Positions 43,462-52,635 of a stretch of 64,000 nt of DNA are shown here, piece by piece. Position 1 is the stretch's first letter. Every line of letters starts with the position of its first letter. A model generated the notes under the pieces. That model saw nothing but the letters and a program-made list of their open reading frames with translations, was not told where the DNA came from and ran no database searches. The stretch comes from CAIKLP01 sp039798705. GTDB lineage: Bacteria; Bacteroidota; Bacteroidia; Sphingobacteriales; Sphingobacteriaceae. Location of the stretch: positions 1 through 64,000 of the forward strand of contig JBDKFN010000003.1 of the NCBI GenBank assembly GCA_039798705.1. Reading direction: 5' to 3'. Both the position numbers and the translations under genes were made by a program.

Positions 43462-44868
43462 ATGGACGAAGATTTTGAATATAATGACGCTGAAGATTTA
43501 AAGTTTTCGGTTGAGCGATACGAAGAAATGGTTCGAAACAAGGACCAATATTTTTTTGATGCGCAATCATTTGAAGGCATCATTGATTATTTTATTGAGA
43601 AGAACGATCCTATAAAAGCTTTACAGGTTATTGAGTATGCTTTATCTCAGCATGTTTTTGCTGCCATATTTATTATTCGCAAAGCGCAATTATTTGCAAT
43701 CACCAACAGAATTAGCGAAGCATTGCTATTGCTAGAAAAAGCAGAAGCATTAGAAAGTTCTAATTTTGAAATTTACATGCTGCGCGGAAGCATCTATGAA
43801 AAAAGAGAGGAGTTTGAATCCGCAATTATTGAGTACGAAAAAGCGCTAGCGTTTGCAGAAGAAACAGACGATATATATTTACACCTTGCTTATTCTTATG
43901 AAAATCTTGGCAATTATGAAAAAGCAATTGTTTATTTAAAACTTTGTTTAGAACAAAACATGGAGAATCAAGATGCGCTATATGAATTGGCATTTTGTTT
44001 TGATGTGTTAGACAAGCCAGAAGAAAGTATCAATTTCTATTTACAATTTATCAATAACGATCCTTATTCATTTGCAGCATGGTATAATTTAGGCAACGCT
44101 TATACCAAAGCAGAACTATTTGAAAAAGCACTCGCGGCATACGACTATGCTATCATAATCAATGAGTCTTTTGCTTCTGCTTACTTTAATAAAGGGAATG
44201 CGCTTGCAAATTTAGAACGTTACGAAGAAGCCATTGAGGTTTATAAACGCACCTATGAAATTGAACAACCTTCGGCAGAAACATTTTGTAGCATTGGTGA
44301 ATGTTACGAAAAGTTAGAGCAAATGGACGAAGCTAGAGCCTACTATAAAAAAGCTGTTAAACAAGATCCAAATTTAGCTGATGCTTGGTTTGGCATTGGC
44401 GTTACTTTAGATGCTGAAGACAGGTGCTATGAGTCGCTGCACTTTTATCATAAAGCAATTAGCTTAGATCAATCTGTTCCAGACTATTTCTTTGCATTAG
44501 CCGACTCCCATTACAAATTAGGAAATTTTGAAAAAGCAGAAGATGCATATGAAAAAGTATTAGCACTAACCGCAAATGACATAGAAGTATGGTTAGATTT
44601 TTCTGCGCTCTATTACGAACAGAATAAAATACAAGAAGCGATTGACTGCATTCAAGAAGGAATTAAATCAAACCCAGATGCTGCAGAATTACATTATAGA
44701 ATGGTTGCCTACCAATTTAGTGCTGGCAATTATAATCATGCTATAAATTTCCTTGAAATCGGATTAGCAATTGACGCAAGTAAACACGAAATTCTATTTG
44801 AATACTTACCCCAATTAAAAGAAAATAAAGTGATTTTAGAAATCATCAACAAACATCTTTTAAATTAA
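43462..44868 (+). CDS. Cytoplasmic tetratricopeptide-repeat protein
   Basis: A 468-residue protein without signal peptide. It opens with an acidic segment (MDEDFEYNDAEDLKFSVERYEEMV) and then consists of about eleven regular 34-residue TPR units, for example AWYNLGNAYTKAELFEKALAAYDYAI and ADAWFGIGVTLDAEDRCYESLHFYHKAI. No enzyme domain is present, so it is a protein-binding scaffold. It lies 16 bases ahead of the phosphosulfolactate synthase gene and is probably the first gene of that operon. Confidence 0.85.
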   Translation: MDEDFEYNDAEDLKFSVERYEEMVRNKDQYFFDAQSFEGIIDYFIEKNDPIKALQVIEYALSQHVFAAIFIIRKAQLFAITNRISEALLLLEKAEALESSNFEIYMLRGSIYEKREEFESAIIEYEKALAFAEETDDIYLHLAYSYENLGNYEKAIVYLKLCLEQNMENQDALYELAFCFDVLDKPEESINFYLQFINNDPYSFAAWYNLGNAYTKAELFEKALAAYDYAIIINESFASAYFNKGNALANLERYEEAIEVYKRTYEIEQPSAETFCSIGECYEKLEQMDEARAYYKKAVKQDPNLADAWFGIGVTLDAEDRCYESLHFYHKAISLDQSVPDYFFALADSHYKLGNFEKAEDAYEKVLALTANDIEVWLDFSALYYEQNKIQEAIDCIQEGIKSNPDAAELHYRMVAYQFSAGNYNHAINFLEIGLAIDASKHEILFEYLPQLKENKVILEIINKHLLN

Positions 44869-44884
44869 TTTAATCAATTAAATT

Positions 44885-45646
44885 ATGAACTATCATTTAA
44901 CCCAAATACCAGAAAGAACTGTTAAGCCTAGGAACAATGGCATGACTATGGTCATGGACAAAGGTTTAAGCCCAAGGGAAGTGGAAGACTTCATCGAAGT
45001 TTCTGGCCCTTATGTTGATATTGTAAAACTAGGATGGGCAACTTCTTTTGTGACGCCTGTTTTAGAAAAAAAATTAGCCATCTATAAAGCTGCGGGAATA
45101 CCAGTTTATTTTGGTGGAACATTGTTCGAAGCATTCATCATCAGAAACCAATACGATGATTACAAAAGATTGCTAGATAAATTTCAATTAGGACATGCGG
45201 AAGTTTCTGATGGATCTATTATTTTAGACCACCAAAAAAAATGCGAATACATTAGTGACTTATCAAAAATAGTAACGGTAGTTTCAGAAGTTGGATCTAA
45301 GGATGCAGCTAATATAATGGCACCATACCAATGGATAGAGCTCATGACCGCAGAATTAGCCGCAGGATCTGCATATGTAATAGCAGAAGCAAGAGAAAGT
45401 GGAAACATAGGTATTTATAGAGATTCGGGCGAAGTTAGACAAGGATTGGTTCAAGAATTATTGACCAAAATTCCATCGGAAAAAATCTTGTGGGAAGCGC
45501 CACAAAAAGCGCAACAAACTTGGTTTATAAAATTACTTGGCGCAAACGTTAACCTAGGTAACATTCCTCCAAACGAATTAATACCATTAGAAACTTTAAG
45601 ATTAGGATTAAGAAGCGATACTTTTCATCACTTCCTAGATAAATAA
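44885..45646 (+). CDS. Phosphosulfolactate synthase (ComA-like)
   Basis: ComA adds sulfite to phosphoenolpyruvate to give phosphosulfolactate. It is the first step of coenzyme M synthesis in methanogens and a route to sulfonates elsewhere. The 253-residue TIM-barrel protein contains NNGMTMVMDKGLS, VDIVKLGWATSFV, IPVYFGGTLFEAFIIRNQ, LGHAEVSDGSI and LGANVNLGNIPPNELIPLETLRLGLR, which together define the family. No comB, comC or cysteate-forming gene is adjacent. In Bacteroidota a likely use is sulfonolipid (capnine) head-group supply, but that is inference. It is 8 bases ahead of hisS. Confidence 0.88.
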   Translation: MNYHLTQIPERTVKPRNNGMTMVMDKGLSPREVEDFIEVSGPYVDIVKLGWATSFVTPVLEKKLAIYKAAGIPVYFGGTLFEAFIIRNQYDDYKRLLDKFQLGHAEVSDGSIILDHQKKCEYISDLSKIVTVVSEVGSKDAANIMAPYQWIELMTAELAAGSAYVIAEARESGNIGIYRDSGEVRQGLVQELLTKIPSEKILWEAPQKAQQTWFIKLLGANVNLGNIPPNELIPLETLRLGLRSDTFHHFLDK

Positions 45647-45654
45647 AAACGAAC

Positions 45655-47019
45655 ATGAGTAAAGTTGGAATTCCGAAAGGCATGAGAGATTTTTCTCCTG
45701 TAGAAGTGTCAAGGCGTAACTATATTTTTGATACCATTAGAATGGCATTTAAAAAATATGGTTTTCAAGCAATTGAAACACCTACTATGGAAAACTTACA
45801 AACCTTAACTGGAAAATATGGTGCAGAAGGAGATCAATTAATTTTCAAAGTATTGAACTCTGGTGATTACTTAGCAAAGAGTTCAGAAAAATATTTAAAC
45901 GAAAAAAACAGCAAGGCATTAACTGCTGAAATATCTGAAAAAGCATTAAGATATGATTTAACTGTACCTTTTGCGAGGTACGTTGTCATGCACCAAAATG
46001 ACATTACATTTCCGTTTAAGCGCTATCAAATACAGCCTGTATGGCGCGCAGATAGGCCACAAAAAGGAAGATACCGTGAGTTTTATCAATGTGATGCCGA
46101 CGTAGTTGGCAGCGATTCGCTTATCAATGAAGTGGAATTAATTTTATTGTACGACGAAGTATTTAGTAAACTTGGATTAACAGATTTCGATATAAAAATA
46201 AACAACAGAAAGATTTTATCGGGTATTGCTGAAATAATTGGCAAGCCTAATATGATTATAGACTTAACTGTTGCGATTGATAAAATTGATAAAATTGGTT
46301 TAGAAGGCGTAGAAAAAGAATTGCTTGAAAAAGGGTTTACTGCAGAGGACTTATCAAAACTAAATCCAGTATTACATTTATCAGGTGGGAATGAAGATAA
46401 AATAAAATCATTGAAAGTGATTTTAAAAGACTCTGAGATTGGCTTAAAAGGTATCGAAGAATTGAGTAGCATATTTTTAATGCTCGAAAAATGTAAAATT
46501 AAAAAGGCCCATGTTAAATTCGATTTAACTTTAGCAAGAGGATTGAATTATTATACTGGTGCTATTTTTGAAGTGACTACCAACCAAGTTCAAATGGGTA
46601 GCATAGGCGGAGGTGGCCGTTATGACGACCTAACAGGGTTATTTGGCCTGAAAGATTTAACTGGCGTAGGAATTTCATTTGGTGCGGATAGAATATATGA
46701 TGTGCTGGAAGAATTAAATTTATTTACTGAAAAAATAGGTTCAAACTTAAGGGTTTTAATTACGCATTTTGACCAGGCAGCATTTGATTACGGATTTGAA
46801 ATTTTGCAATCAATTAGAGCTGCAAATATTCATTCTGAAATTTACCCAAGCATGGTAAAAATGCAAAAGCAAATGAAATATGCCAATGACAGAGGTGCAG
46901 AAAATGTGATTGTAATTGGAGAAGAAGAAATAAAAACAGGCCTATTAACTTTCAAAAATATGGCTAGTGGAATACAAGAAAAATATACTATTCAAGACTT
47001 AATTTCAAAATTAAGTTAA
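45655..47019 (+). CDS. hisS: Histidyl-tRNA synthetase
   Basis: Charges tRNA-His. The 454-residue class II synthetase has motif 1 at the start (GMRDFSP, then ETPTMENLQTLTGKYG), motif 2 with PVWRADRPQKGRYREFYQCD, the histidine-binding ARGLNYYTGAIFEV and motif 3 GGGGRYDDL, and an anticodon-binding domain at the end (LRVLITHFDQ, YANDRGAENVIVIGEEE). Length is normal. It sits within a tight same-strand run, 8 bases after the phosphosulfolactate synthase and 11 bases before histidine ammonia-lyase. Confidence 0.97.
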   Translation: MSKVGIPKGMRDFSPVEVSRRNYIFDTIRMAFKKYGFQAIETPTMENLQTLTGKYGAEGDQLIFKVLNSGDYLAKSSEKYLNEKNSKALTAEISEKALRYDLTVPFARYVVMHQNDITFPFKRYQIQPVWRADRPQKGRYREFYQCDADVVGSDSLINEVELILLYDEVFSKLGLTDFDIKINNRKILSGIAEIIGKPNMIIDLTVAIDKIDKIGLEGVEKELLEKGFTAEDLSKLNPVLHLSGGNEDKIKSLKVILKDSEIGLKGIEELSSIFLMLEKCKIKKAHVKFDLTLARGLNYYTGAIFEVTTNQVQMGSIGGGGRYDDLTGLFGLKDLTGVGISFGADRIYDVLEELNLFTEKIGSNLRVLITHFDQAAFDYGFEILQSIRAANIHSEIYPSMVKMQKQMKYANDRGAENVIVIGEEEIKTGLLTFKNMASGIQEKYTIQDLISKLS

Positions 47020-47030
47020 TATCAAAAAAT

Positions 47031-48518
47031 ATGCATACACATTACATAAGTAACACACATTTAAGTATTGATAATATTTCAGAAATATTAAATTCAAAAG
47101 CAAAACTTGCTTTATCTGAAACTGCAGTTGATGCAATTCAAAAATGCAGGAAATACTTAGATCAAAAAATGGCGAATAGCACAAGCCCTGTGTATGGCAT
47201 TAACACTGGATTTGGATCGTTATGCGATGTTAAAATAAATTCAGAAGATTTAGAACAATTACAGAAAAACTTAGTGATGTCACACGCTTGTGGAACTGGC
47301 GAACAAGTACCTCAAGAGATTGTAAAATTGATGTTGTTACTTAAGATACAATCACTTGCTTATGGACATTCTGGTGTGCAATTAACAACAGTTGAAAGGC
47401 TAATTGAATTTTATAATTTAGAAATATATCCGATTATTTATACCAAAGGTTCTTTAGGTGCTTCTGGTGATTTAGCGCCTTTGGCTCATTTATGCTTACC
47501 ATTAATTGGTTTAGGAGAAGCTAGTTATCAAAACGAAATAGTTTCAGGTGAGCGTTTATTAAAAATGATGAATTGGGAAGAAATTCATTTGCAATCTAAA
47601 GAAGGATTAGCATTATTAAACGGAACCCAATTTATGAGCGCATATGGCGTATGGGCTTGCATACAAGCCAACAAGTTGGCTGTTAACGCTGATTATATTA
47701 CGGCAATTTCAATTGATGCATTTAATTGTAGACTTGACCCATACAACAATTTGATTCATCAAGTTAGGCCACACAAAGGACAAATTGATACAGCAAAAAA
47801 CATATTAAAAATTTTAGCAGGTAGCGAAATTACGACACAAGAAAAAATACAAGTACAAGATCCATATTCTTTTAGATGTGTACCGCAAGTACATGGCGCA
47901 TCGAAAGATGCCATTGAATATGTGAACAAAGTAATCACAACAGAAATAAATTCTGTTACAGATAATCCAAATGTTTTTCCTGATGAAGATTTAATTATAT
48001 CTGGCGGTAATTTTCATGGGCAACCATTGGCCTTAGCTTTAGATTTTATGGCCATTGCATTAGCAGAAATTGGAAATATTTCAGAAAGAAGAACCTATCA
48101 ACTTATTTCTGGAACCCGCGGTTTACCTGCATTTTTAGTAGAAAATCCTGGACTAAACTCTGGATTTATGATTCCGCAATATACTGCTGCATCTATTGTA
48201 AGTGAAAACAAACAGTTATGTACACCGGCCTCTGTTGATTCCATTGTTTCTTCTAATGGACAAGAAGACCACGTAAGTATGGGCGCCAATGCTGCTACAA
48301 AATTACACCGCGTAATTTTAAACCTTCAAAGAATATTAGCCATTGAATTATTAAATGCCGTGCAAGCAATAGAGTTTAGGCGCCCATTGAAATCATCTGA
48401 TAAAATTGAAAAAGTTATTACAGCATACAGAAATGTTGTGAGCAGAAATCACGAAGATAGAGTGCTAGCGATAGACATTCAGGCATCTGTAACTTTTCTT
48501 CAATCGCTTAATTTGTAA
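47031..48518 (+). CDS. hutH: Histidine ammonia-lyase
   Basis: Removes ammonia from histidine to give urocanate, the first step of histidine breakdown. The 495-residue protein has the Ala-Ser-Gly triad that forms the MIO cofactor at residues 144-146 (GSLGASGDLAPLAH), YGINTGFGSL (55-64) and QDPYSFRCVPQVHGA. Tyrosine or phenylalanine lyases share this fold, but the nearby hutU supports histidine as substrate. Its 3' end overlaps the convergent TonB receptor gene by 19 bases. It is placed directly behind hisS. Confidence 0.94.
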   Translation: MHTHYISNTHLSIDNISEILNSKAKLALSETAVDAIQKCRKYLDQKMANSTSPVYGINTGFGSLCDVKINSEDLEQLQKNLVMSHACGTGEQVPQEIVKLMLLLKIQSLAYGHSGVQLTTVERLIEFYNLEIYPIIYTKGSLGASGDLAPLAHLCLPLIGLGEASYQNEIVSGERLLKMMNWEEIHLQSKEGLALLNGTQFMSAYGVWACIQANKLAVNADYITAISIDAFNCRLDPYNNLIHQVRPHKGQIDTAKNILKILAGSEITTQEKIQVQDPYSFRCVPQVHGASKDAIEYVNKVITTEINSVTDNPNVFPDEDLIISGGNFHGQPLALALDFMAIALAEIGNISERRTYQLISGTRGLPAFLVENPGLNSGFMIPQYTAASIVSENKQLCTPASVDSIVSSNGQEDHVSMGANAATKLHRVILNLQRILAIELLNAVQAIEFRRPLKSSDKIEKVITAYRNVVSRNHEDRVLAIDIQASVTFLQSLNL

Positions 48519-50866
48519 ATTAACTTTAAACTAACGTTTCTACCCATATTAAAAACACCTTGCCTGCCTGTTAATGGGTTAACAGGCGCATACTTTAATC
48601 TGCTCAGGTGGTTTTGATAAACCTCGTCGTTTAAGTTTTCTAAACTTAGCAAAAGCTTTAACACCCCTTTCCCTTTGATCACATTGTTTAAATCTGCTCC
48701 GATTCCTGCACCAATTAAAAAATATGAAGGGGTTGTTGTTTCTGTTTCATAAGCACTAAAGAATCGCGATTGAGTTGAATAGTAATCTAGGGAAATTTTT
48801 ACAAATGCATTTTTAAAATATTTGCCTACTGATTTCTTTTGTCCTCTTAAATCTAACCTGTAATGTGGCGCTGGTATAAAAGGCAAATACTTTGTACTGT
48901 CTGTAGCTTTTAAATTAATTGCGTTAACAAATGAAAAACTATTTTCGATATGTAACCAGTCAATTGGATGCGGATGTACATCTATAAATATTTCGCTGCC
49001 AAATAAAAAGGCATTTGATTGCACGAATTTAAATGCAGGAGCTGGATCTTGAAGGTCTAACACAGAATCGCCTCCACTTGCACCTTTCAGCTTCTCTACA
49101 TAAATATAATTATTGATCAAATTTACAAATGGACTCCATTCAACTTTGATATGTTCTGAATGATAGTCTAATGCAAAATCTAATTGATGATTAAATTCTG
49201 ATTTTAAATTTTCATTACCTAATTCGTACCTAAAGGAACCTTCGTGGATTCCATTTGAGGAAAGTTCCGATACATTTGGAGTCCTAAACCCTCTGCTTAA
49301 ATTTAATTTGAAGTTTAATTTATCAGAATATTGATAGCTTAAGCCTGCAGCAGCAGAAAAATTAAAACTATTTTTAGCAAGTGAATTAAATTTTACGATA
49401 TAATTTAAGCTGTCAATAGGAACAACTTCTCCATTTTCATTTAACAGTAATTTCTGCGTATTTAATTTTCGGTAATCTGCTCTCAAACCAAATGATAATA
49501 ACAGATTTGGCTTGATGAACTTTTCACTTATAAAATACAAGCCTAGGTCGTTTTGTAAATAAGCAGGAATCAAAAATGCTAAACCCAGATTGCTATTATT
49601 TTGTACCATTCCACTTAACCCTGTTGACATATCCCAATTTCTTTTGTTTTGAAAATTGAATTTTGCATGATAGGTAAAAGTCGTTAAGTTGAAAAATAAT
49701 TCAGGAATGTTTGGTTCTGCATATTCTCTTCGCTTATTATTTTGTAAAGCTAAATCGATGTTAAGTGAAGAATTGGCAAGTGCAATAAATGTACTTGATG
49801 TTATTTTTTGATGCGTGATTCTTTGAAATGGTAAATTAATTCTATTCAATGTGTTTTTAATAAATCCACCGATTGAATCTCTTTCTCCTTCTACTAATCC
49901 AACTTTTTGATCAAAATTTGAAACGCTCAACCTACTGTAACCCCATCTTTTATTGATTCCTAGCATGGCTGCATAATCTTCTTCTTCAAATCCGGAATTA
50001 TAAACACTGCCATCGGCTGCATTTTTATAATCTTTTGCAAACTTATCCGTTGCAATTAAATTCCAAGAAAAATCGTGCTTTGTGCCTGCTGATGAAATAG
50101 AGTTTGAAAATAGTTGATTGTTAGTTTGATAATTAGCATTATAATTTATTTCTGAACGACCATTAGACATAGCACTTGGTGAAATAAAATTAATGACTCC
50201 TGCTAAACCATCTGAACCATAAACAAGACTGCCAGGTCCTTTTACAATTTCTACTCTTTCAACACCAAACTCATCTATTTCAATACCATGCTCATCGCCC
50301 CATTGTTGACCTTCTTGACGAATGCCATCTACTAATGTTAAAATTCTATTGTATCCTAAACCCCTAATTACTGGTTTAGAAATTGCAACTCCGGATGATA
50401 TTTGAGAAATACCAGGAACTGTTTTTAAAGCATCTATTAAGTTGCTGCTAGTTTGTAAATTAAGATAGTCCTTGTCAACGGATTTAATGCTGACAGGGCT
50501 TAGCTTTAATTCAGTAGATCTGCCAATGCCAGTTGTTACTATTTCATGTAACTCGAAAATGGTTTCCTGCATTTTAAAATCTAACGTAGCCGCATCTTTT
50601 ATGTTGATACTTTGAATGATGGTTTCATAACCAATTGATTTTACTTGAATAATGTATTTACCAATTGGCATATTTTTAAACTCATAATAGCCATTCTCGT
50701 TGGATACGCAACCCCTTTGTAATTCTTGAAAATATATTACAGCACCTATGAGCGGCGCTTGGTTTTTTTGATCGGAAATTATTCCTTTAATATTGATTTG
50801 TGCAGATACCAAGATGGGCATCAACCATAACAATATTATCCAATTAACTATTCGTTTAGTTCCCAT
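48500..50866 (-). CDS. TonB-dependent outer membrane receptor
   Basis: An outer-membrane active transporter of about 788 residues. The signal peptide (from ATG 50866: MGTKRIVNWIILLWLMPIL, cleaved near VSAQ) is followed by a carboxypeptidase-like regulatory domain (about 24-105; GVISDQKNQAPLIGAVIYF), a plug (about 115-230; VPGISQISSGVAISKPVIRGLGYNR) and a 22-strand barrel with VPPL-like ending replaced by GRNVSLKLIYKLSD. It resembles receptors for metals or siderophores more than SusC polymer importers, which are near 1000 residues. No SusD partner is present. A GTG at 50875 is an alternative start but overlaps a possible -7 box. Confidence 0.92.
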   Translation of the reverse strand: MGTKRIVNWIILLWLMPILVSAQINIKGIISDQKNQAPLIGAVIYFQELQRGCVSNENGYYEFKNMPIGKYIIQVKSIGYETIIQSINIKDAATLDFKMQETIFELHEIVTTGIGRSTELKLSPVSIKSVDKDYLNLQTSSNLIDALKTVPGISQISSGVAISKPVIRGLGYNRILTLVDGIRQEGQQWGDEHGIEIDEFGVERVEIVKGPGSLVYGSDGLAGVINFISPSAMSNGRSEINYNANYQTNNQLFSNSISSAGTKHDFSWNLIATDKFAKDYKNAADGSVYNSGFEEEDYAAMLGINKRWGYSRLSVSNFDQKVGLVEGERDSIGGFIKNTLNRINLPFQRITHQKITSSTFIALANSSLNIDLALQNNKRREYAEPNIPELFFNLTTFTYHAKFNFQNKRNWDMSTGLSGMVQNNSNLGLAFLIPAYLQNDLGLYFISEKFIKPNLLLSFGLRADYRKLNTQKLLLNENGEVVPIDSLNYIVKFNSLAKNSFNFSAAAGLSYQYSDKLNFKLNLSRGFRTPNVSELSSNGIHEGSFRYELGNENLKSEFNHQLDFALDYHSEHIKVEWSPFVNLINNYIYVEKLKGASGGDSVLDLQDPAPAFKFVQSNAFLFGSEIFIDVHPHPIDWLHIENSFSFVNAINLKATDSTKYLPFIPAPHYRLDLRGQKKSVGKYFKNAFVKISLDYYSTQSRFFSAYETETTTPSYFLIGAGIGADLNNVIKGKGVLKLLLSLENLNDEVYQNHLSRLKYAPVNPLTGRQGVFNMGRNVSLKLIYKLSD

Positions 50867-50920
50867 TATTTTCACAAAATTAAAACAAAATTTGAATAAT
50901 AATTATTTATAATAAAAGCT

Positions 50921-50928
50921 TATTTTTG
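50921..50928 (+). promoter_or_regulatory. -7 box upstream of hutU
   Basis: TATTTTTG matches TAnnTTTG. Transcription would start near 50935, almost at the first ATG (50936), which would favour the second in-frame ATG at 50951. A TTTG lies 26 bases upstream, longer than the usual spacing, so confidence is limited. Confidence 0.35.
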
Positions 50929-50935
50929 CTTAGAA

Positions 50936-52627
50936 ATGAATCCTTTACCAATGAAAAAAAATATAGATAAAATTGACCTTTCGCTAACTAAAACCCCAAC
51001 AGGAAGCACTTTAACTTGCAAAGGTTGGGTGCAAGAAGCAGCCTTAAGAATGTTATTAAACAATTTAGATCCAGAAGTAGCTGAACGCCCTGAGGAATTA
51101 ATTGTTTATGGAGGAAGAGGTAAAGCAGCTAGAAACCCAGAAGCATTTTATTTAATCGTAAAAGCTTTGAAAGACTTAAACGATGATGAAACTTTATTGA
51201 TTCAATCGGGAAAACCCGTAGGTATTTTACCAACACATAAAGATGCACCAAGGGTAATCATTTCTAATTCTCAAATTGTTCCTAAATGGGCAACTTTCGA
51301 TTACTTCAACGAATTAGAAGATAAAGGACTCATGATGTATGGTCAGATGACTGCTGGATCGTGGATATACATTGGTTCACAAGGAATCGTTCAAGGAACT
51401 TTTGAAACATTTGCTGCAGTTGCACGCAAACATTTTGGCGGAACTTTAAAAGGCACCATTTCGGTAACTGCAGGTTTAGGAGGAATGGGTGGTGCGCAAC
51501 CATTAGCAGTGACTATGAATGAAGGTGTTTGTTTAGCTGCAGAAGTGGAAGAATGGAGAATTCAAAAAAGAATTGAAACTAGGTATATTGATTTAATGAT
51601 TCATGATATTGATGAAGCAATTGATAGAGCAGTTTTAGCAAAACAAAATAATGAAGCTATTTCTATTGGTGTGGTTTGTAATGCAGTTGATTTATTAGCT
51701 CGCATGTTAGAAAGAAATATTATTCCAGAAGTATTAACAGATCAAACTTCTGCACACGATCCATTGGTTGGTTATTTCCCAGAAGGAATAAGCGTTTCAG
51801 AAGCAAAAGAACTTAGAGAAAACAATCCTGATGAATACATCAAAGATGCCTATTCAACAATGGCACATCATATTAATTTGATGTTAGAAATGCAAAGCAA
51901 AGGTGCTATTACATTTGATTATGGAAATAATTTAAGAGGTAGAGCGCTAGAAGCTGGCGTTAAAAATGCTTTTGATTTTCCAGGCTTTGTGCCTGCATAT
52001 ATTCGTCCACTTTTTTGTGAAGGTAAAGGACCATTCAGATGGGCTGCACTTTCTGGAGATCCACAAGATATTTATGAAACAGATAAATTAATTCTAGAAT
52101 TGTTTCCGGAAAATAAAGAATTGGCAAGATGGATTAAAATGGCGCAAGAGCGAATCGCATTCCAAGGATTGCCAGCTAGAATTTGTTGGTTAGGACAAGG
52201 TGAAAGAGAAATTGCAGGTTTAGCCTTTAATAAATTAGTGGCAGAAGGTAAAGTGAAAGCGCCAATTGTTATTGGAAGAGACCACTTAGATACCGGTTCG
52301 GTTGCATCTCCAAATAGAGAGACGGAAGCAATGTTAGATGGATCTGATGCAGTTGCAGACTGGCCAATTTTAAATGCATTGATCAACACTGCAGGTGGTG
52401 CAAGTTGGGTTTCGTTGCACCATGGAGGTGGCGTTGGTATCGGTTATTCTATACACGCCGGTATGGTAATCTTAGCAGATGGAACCGACGAAGCTGCTGC
52501 TAGAATTAAAAGAGTTTTACATAACGACCCTGCAATGGGAGTAATCAGACATATGGATGCGGGATATGATATTGCAAAAGATACCGCAAGAAAACATCGA
52601 TTAGATATCAACGAAAGATTAAAATAA
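50936..52627 (+). CDS. hutU: Urocanate hydratase
   Basis: Converts urocanate to imidazolonepropionate using tightly bound NAD+, the second step of histidine breakdown. The 563-residue protein has the family landmarks VYGGRGKAARN near residue 58, GKPVGILPTHKDAPRV, MYGQMTAGSWIYIGSQGIVQGT and the Gly-rich SLHHGGGVGIGYSIHAGMV. Length is typical. The first ATG is used here; the second (50951, MKKNID) is possible given the promoter. It is separated from hutH by the oppositely directed TonB receptor, and hutI is not in the window. Confidence 0.96.
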   Translation: MNPLPMKKNIDKIDLSLTKTPTGSTLTCKGWVQEAALRMLLNNLDPEVAERPEELIVYGGRGKAARNPEAFYLIVKALKDLNDDETLLIQSGKPVGILPTHKDAPRVIISNSQIVPKWATFDYFNELEDKGLMMYGQMTAGSWIYIGSQGIVQGTFETFAAVARKHFGGTLKGTISVTAGLGGMGGAQPLAVTMNEGVCLAAEVEEWRIQKRIETRYIDLMIHDIDEAIDRAVLAKQNNEAISIGVVCNAVDLLARMLERNIIPEVLTDQTSAHDPLVGYFPEGISVSEAKELRENNPDEYIKDAYSTMAHHINLMLEMQSKGAITFDYGNNLRGRALEAGVKNAFDFPGFVPAYIRPLFCEGKGPFRWAALSGDPQDIYETDKLILELFPENKELARWIKMAQERIAFQGLPARICWLGQGEREIAGLAFNKLVAEGKVKAPIVIGRDHLDTGSVASPNRETEAMLDGSDAVADWPILNALINTAGGASWVSLHHGGGVGIGYSIHAGMVILADGTDEAAARIKRVLHNDPAMGVIRHMDAGYDIAKDTARKHRLDINERLK

Positions 52628-52635
52628 TTTTTTGA

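Noticed and set aside
46086..46472. A 128-codon open frame opposite hisS
   Set aside because: Lies inside the secure hisS gene and has Ser/Phe/Ile-biased composition typical of a reverse-strand shadow.
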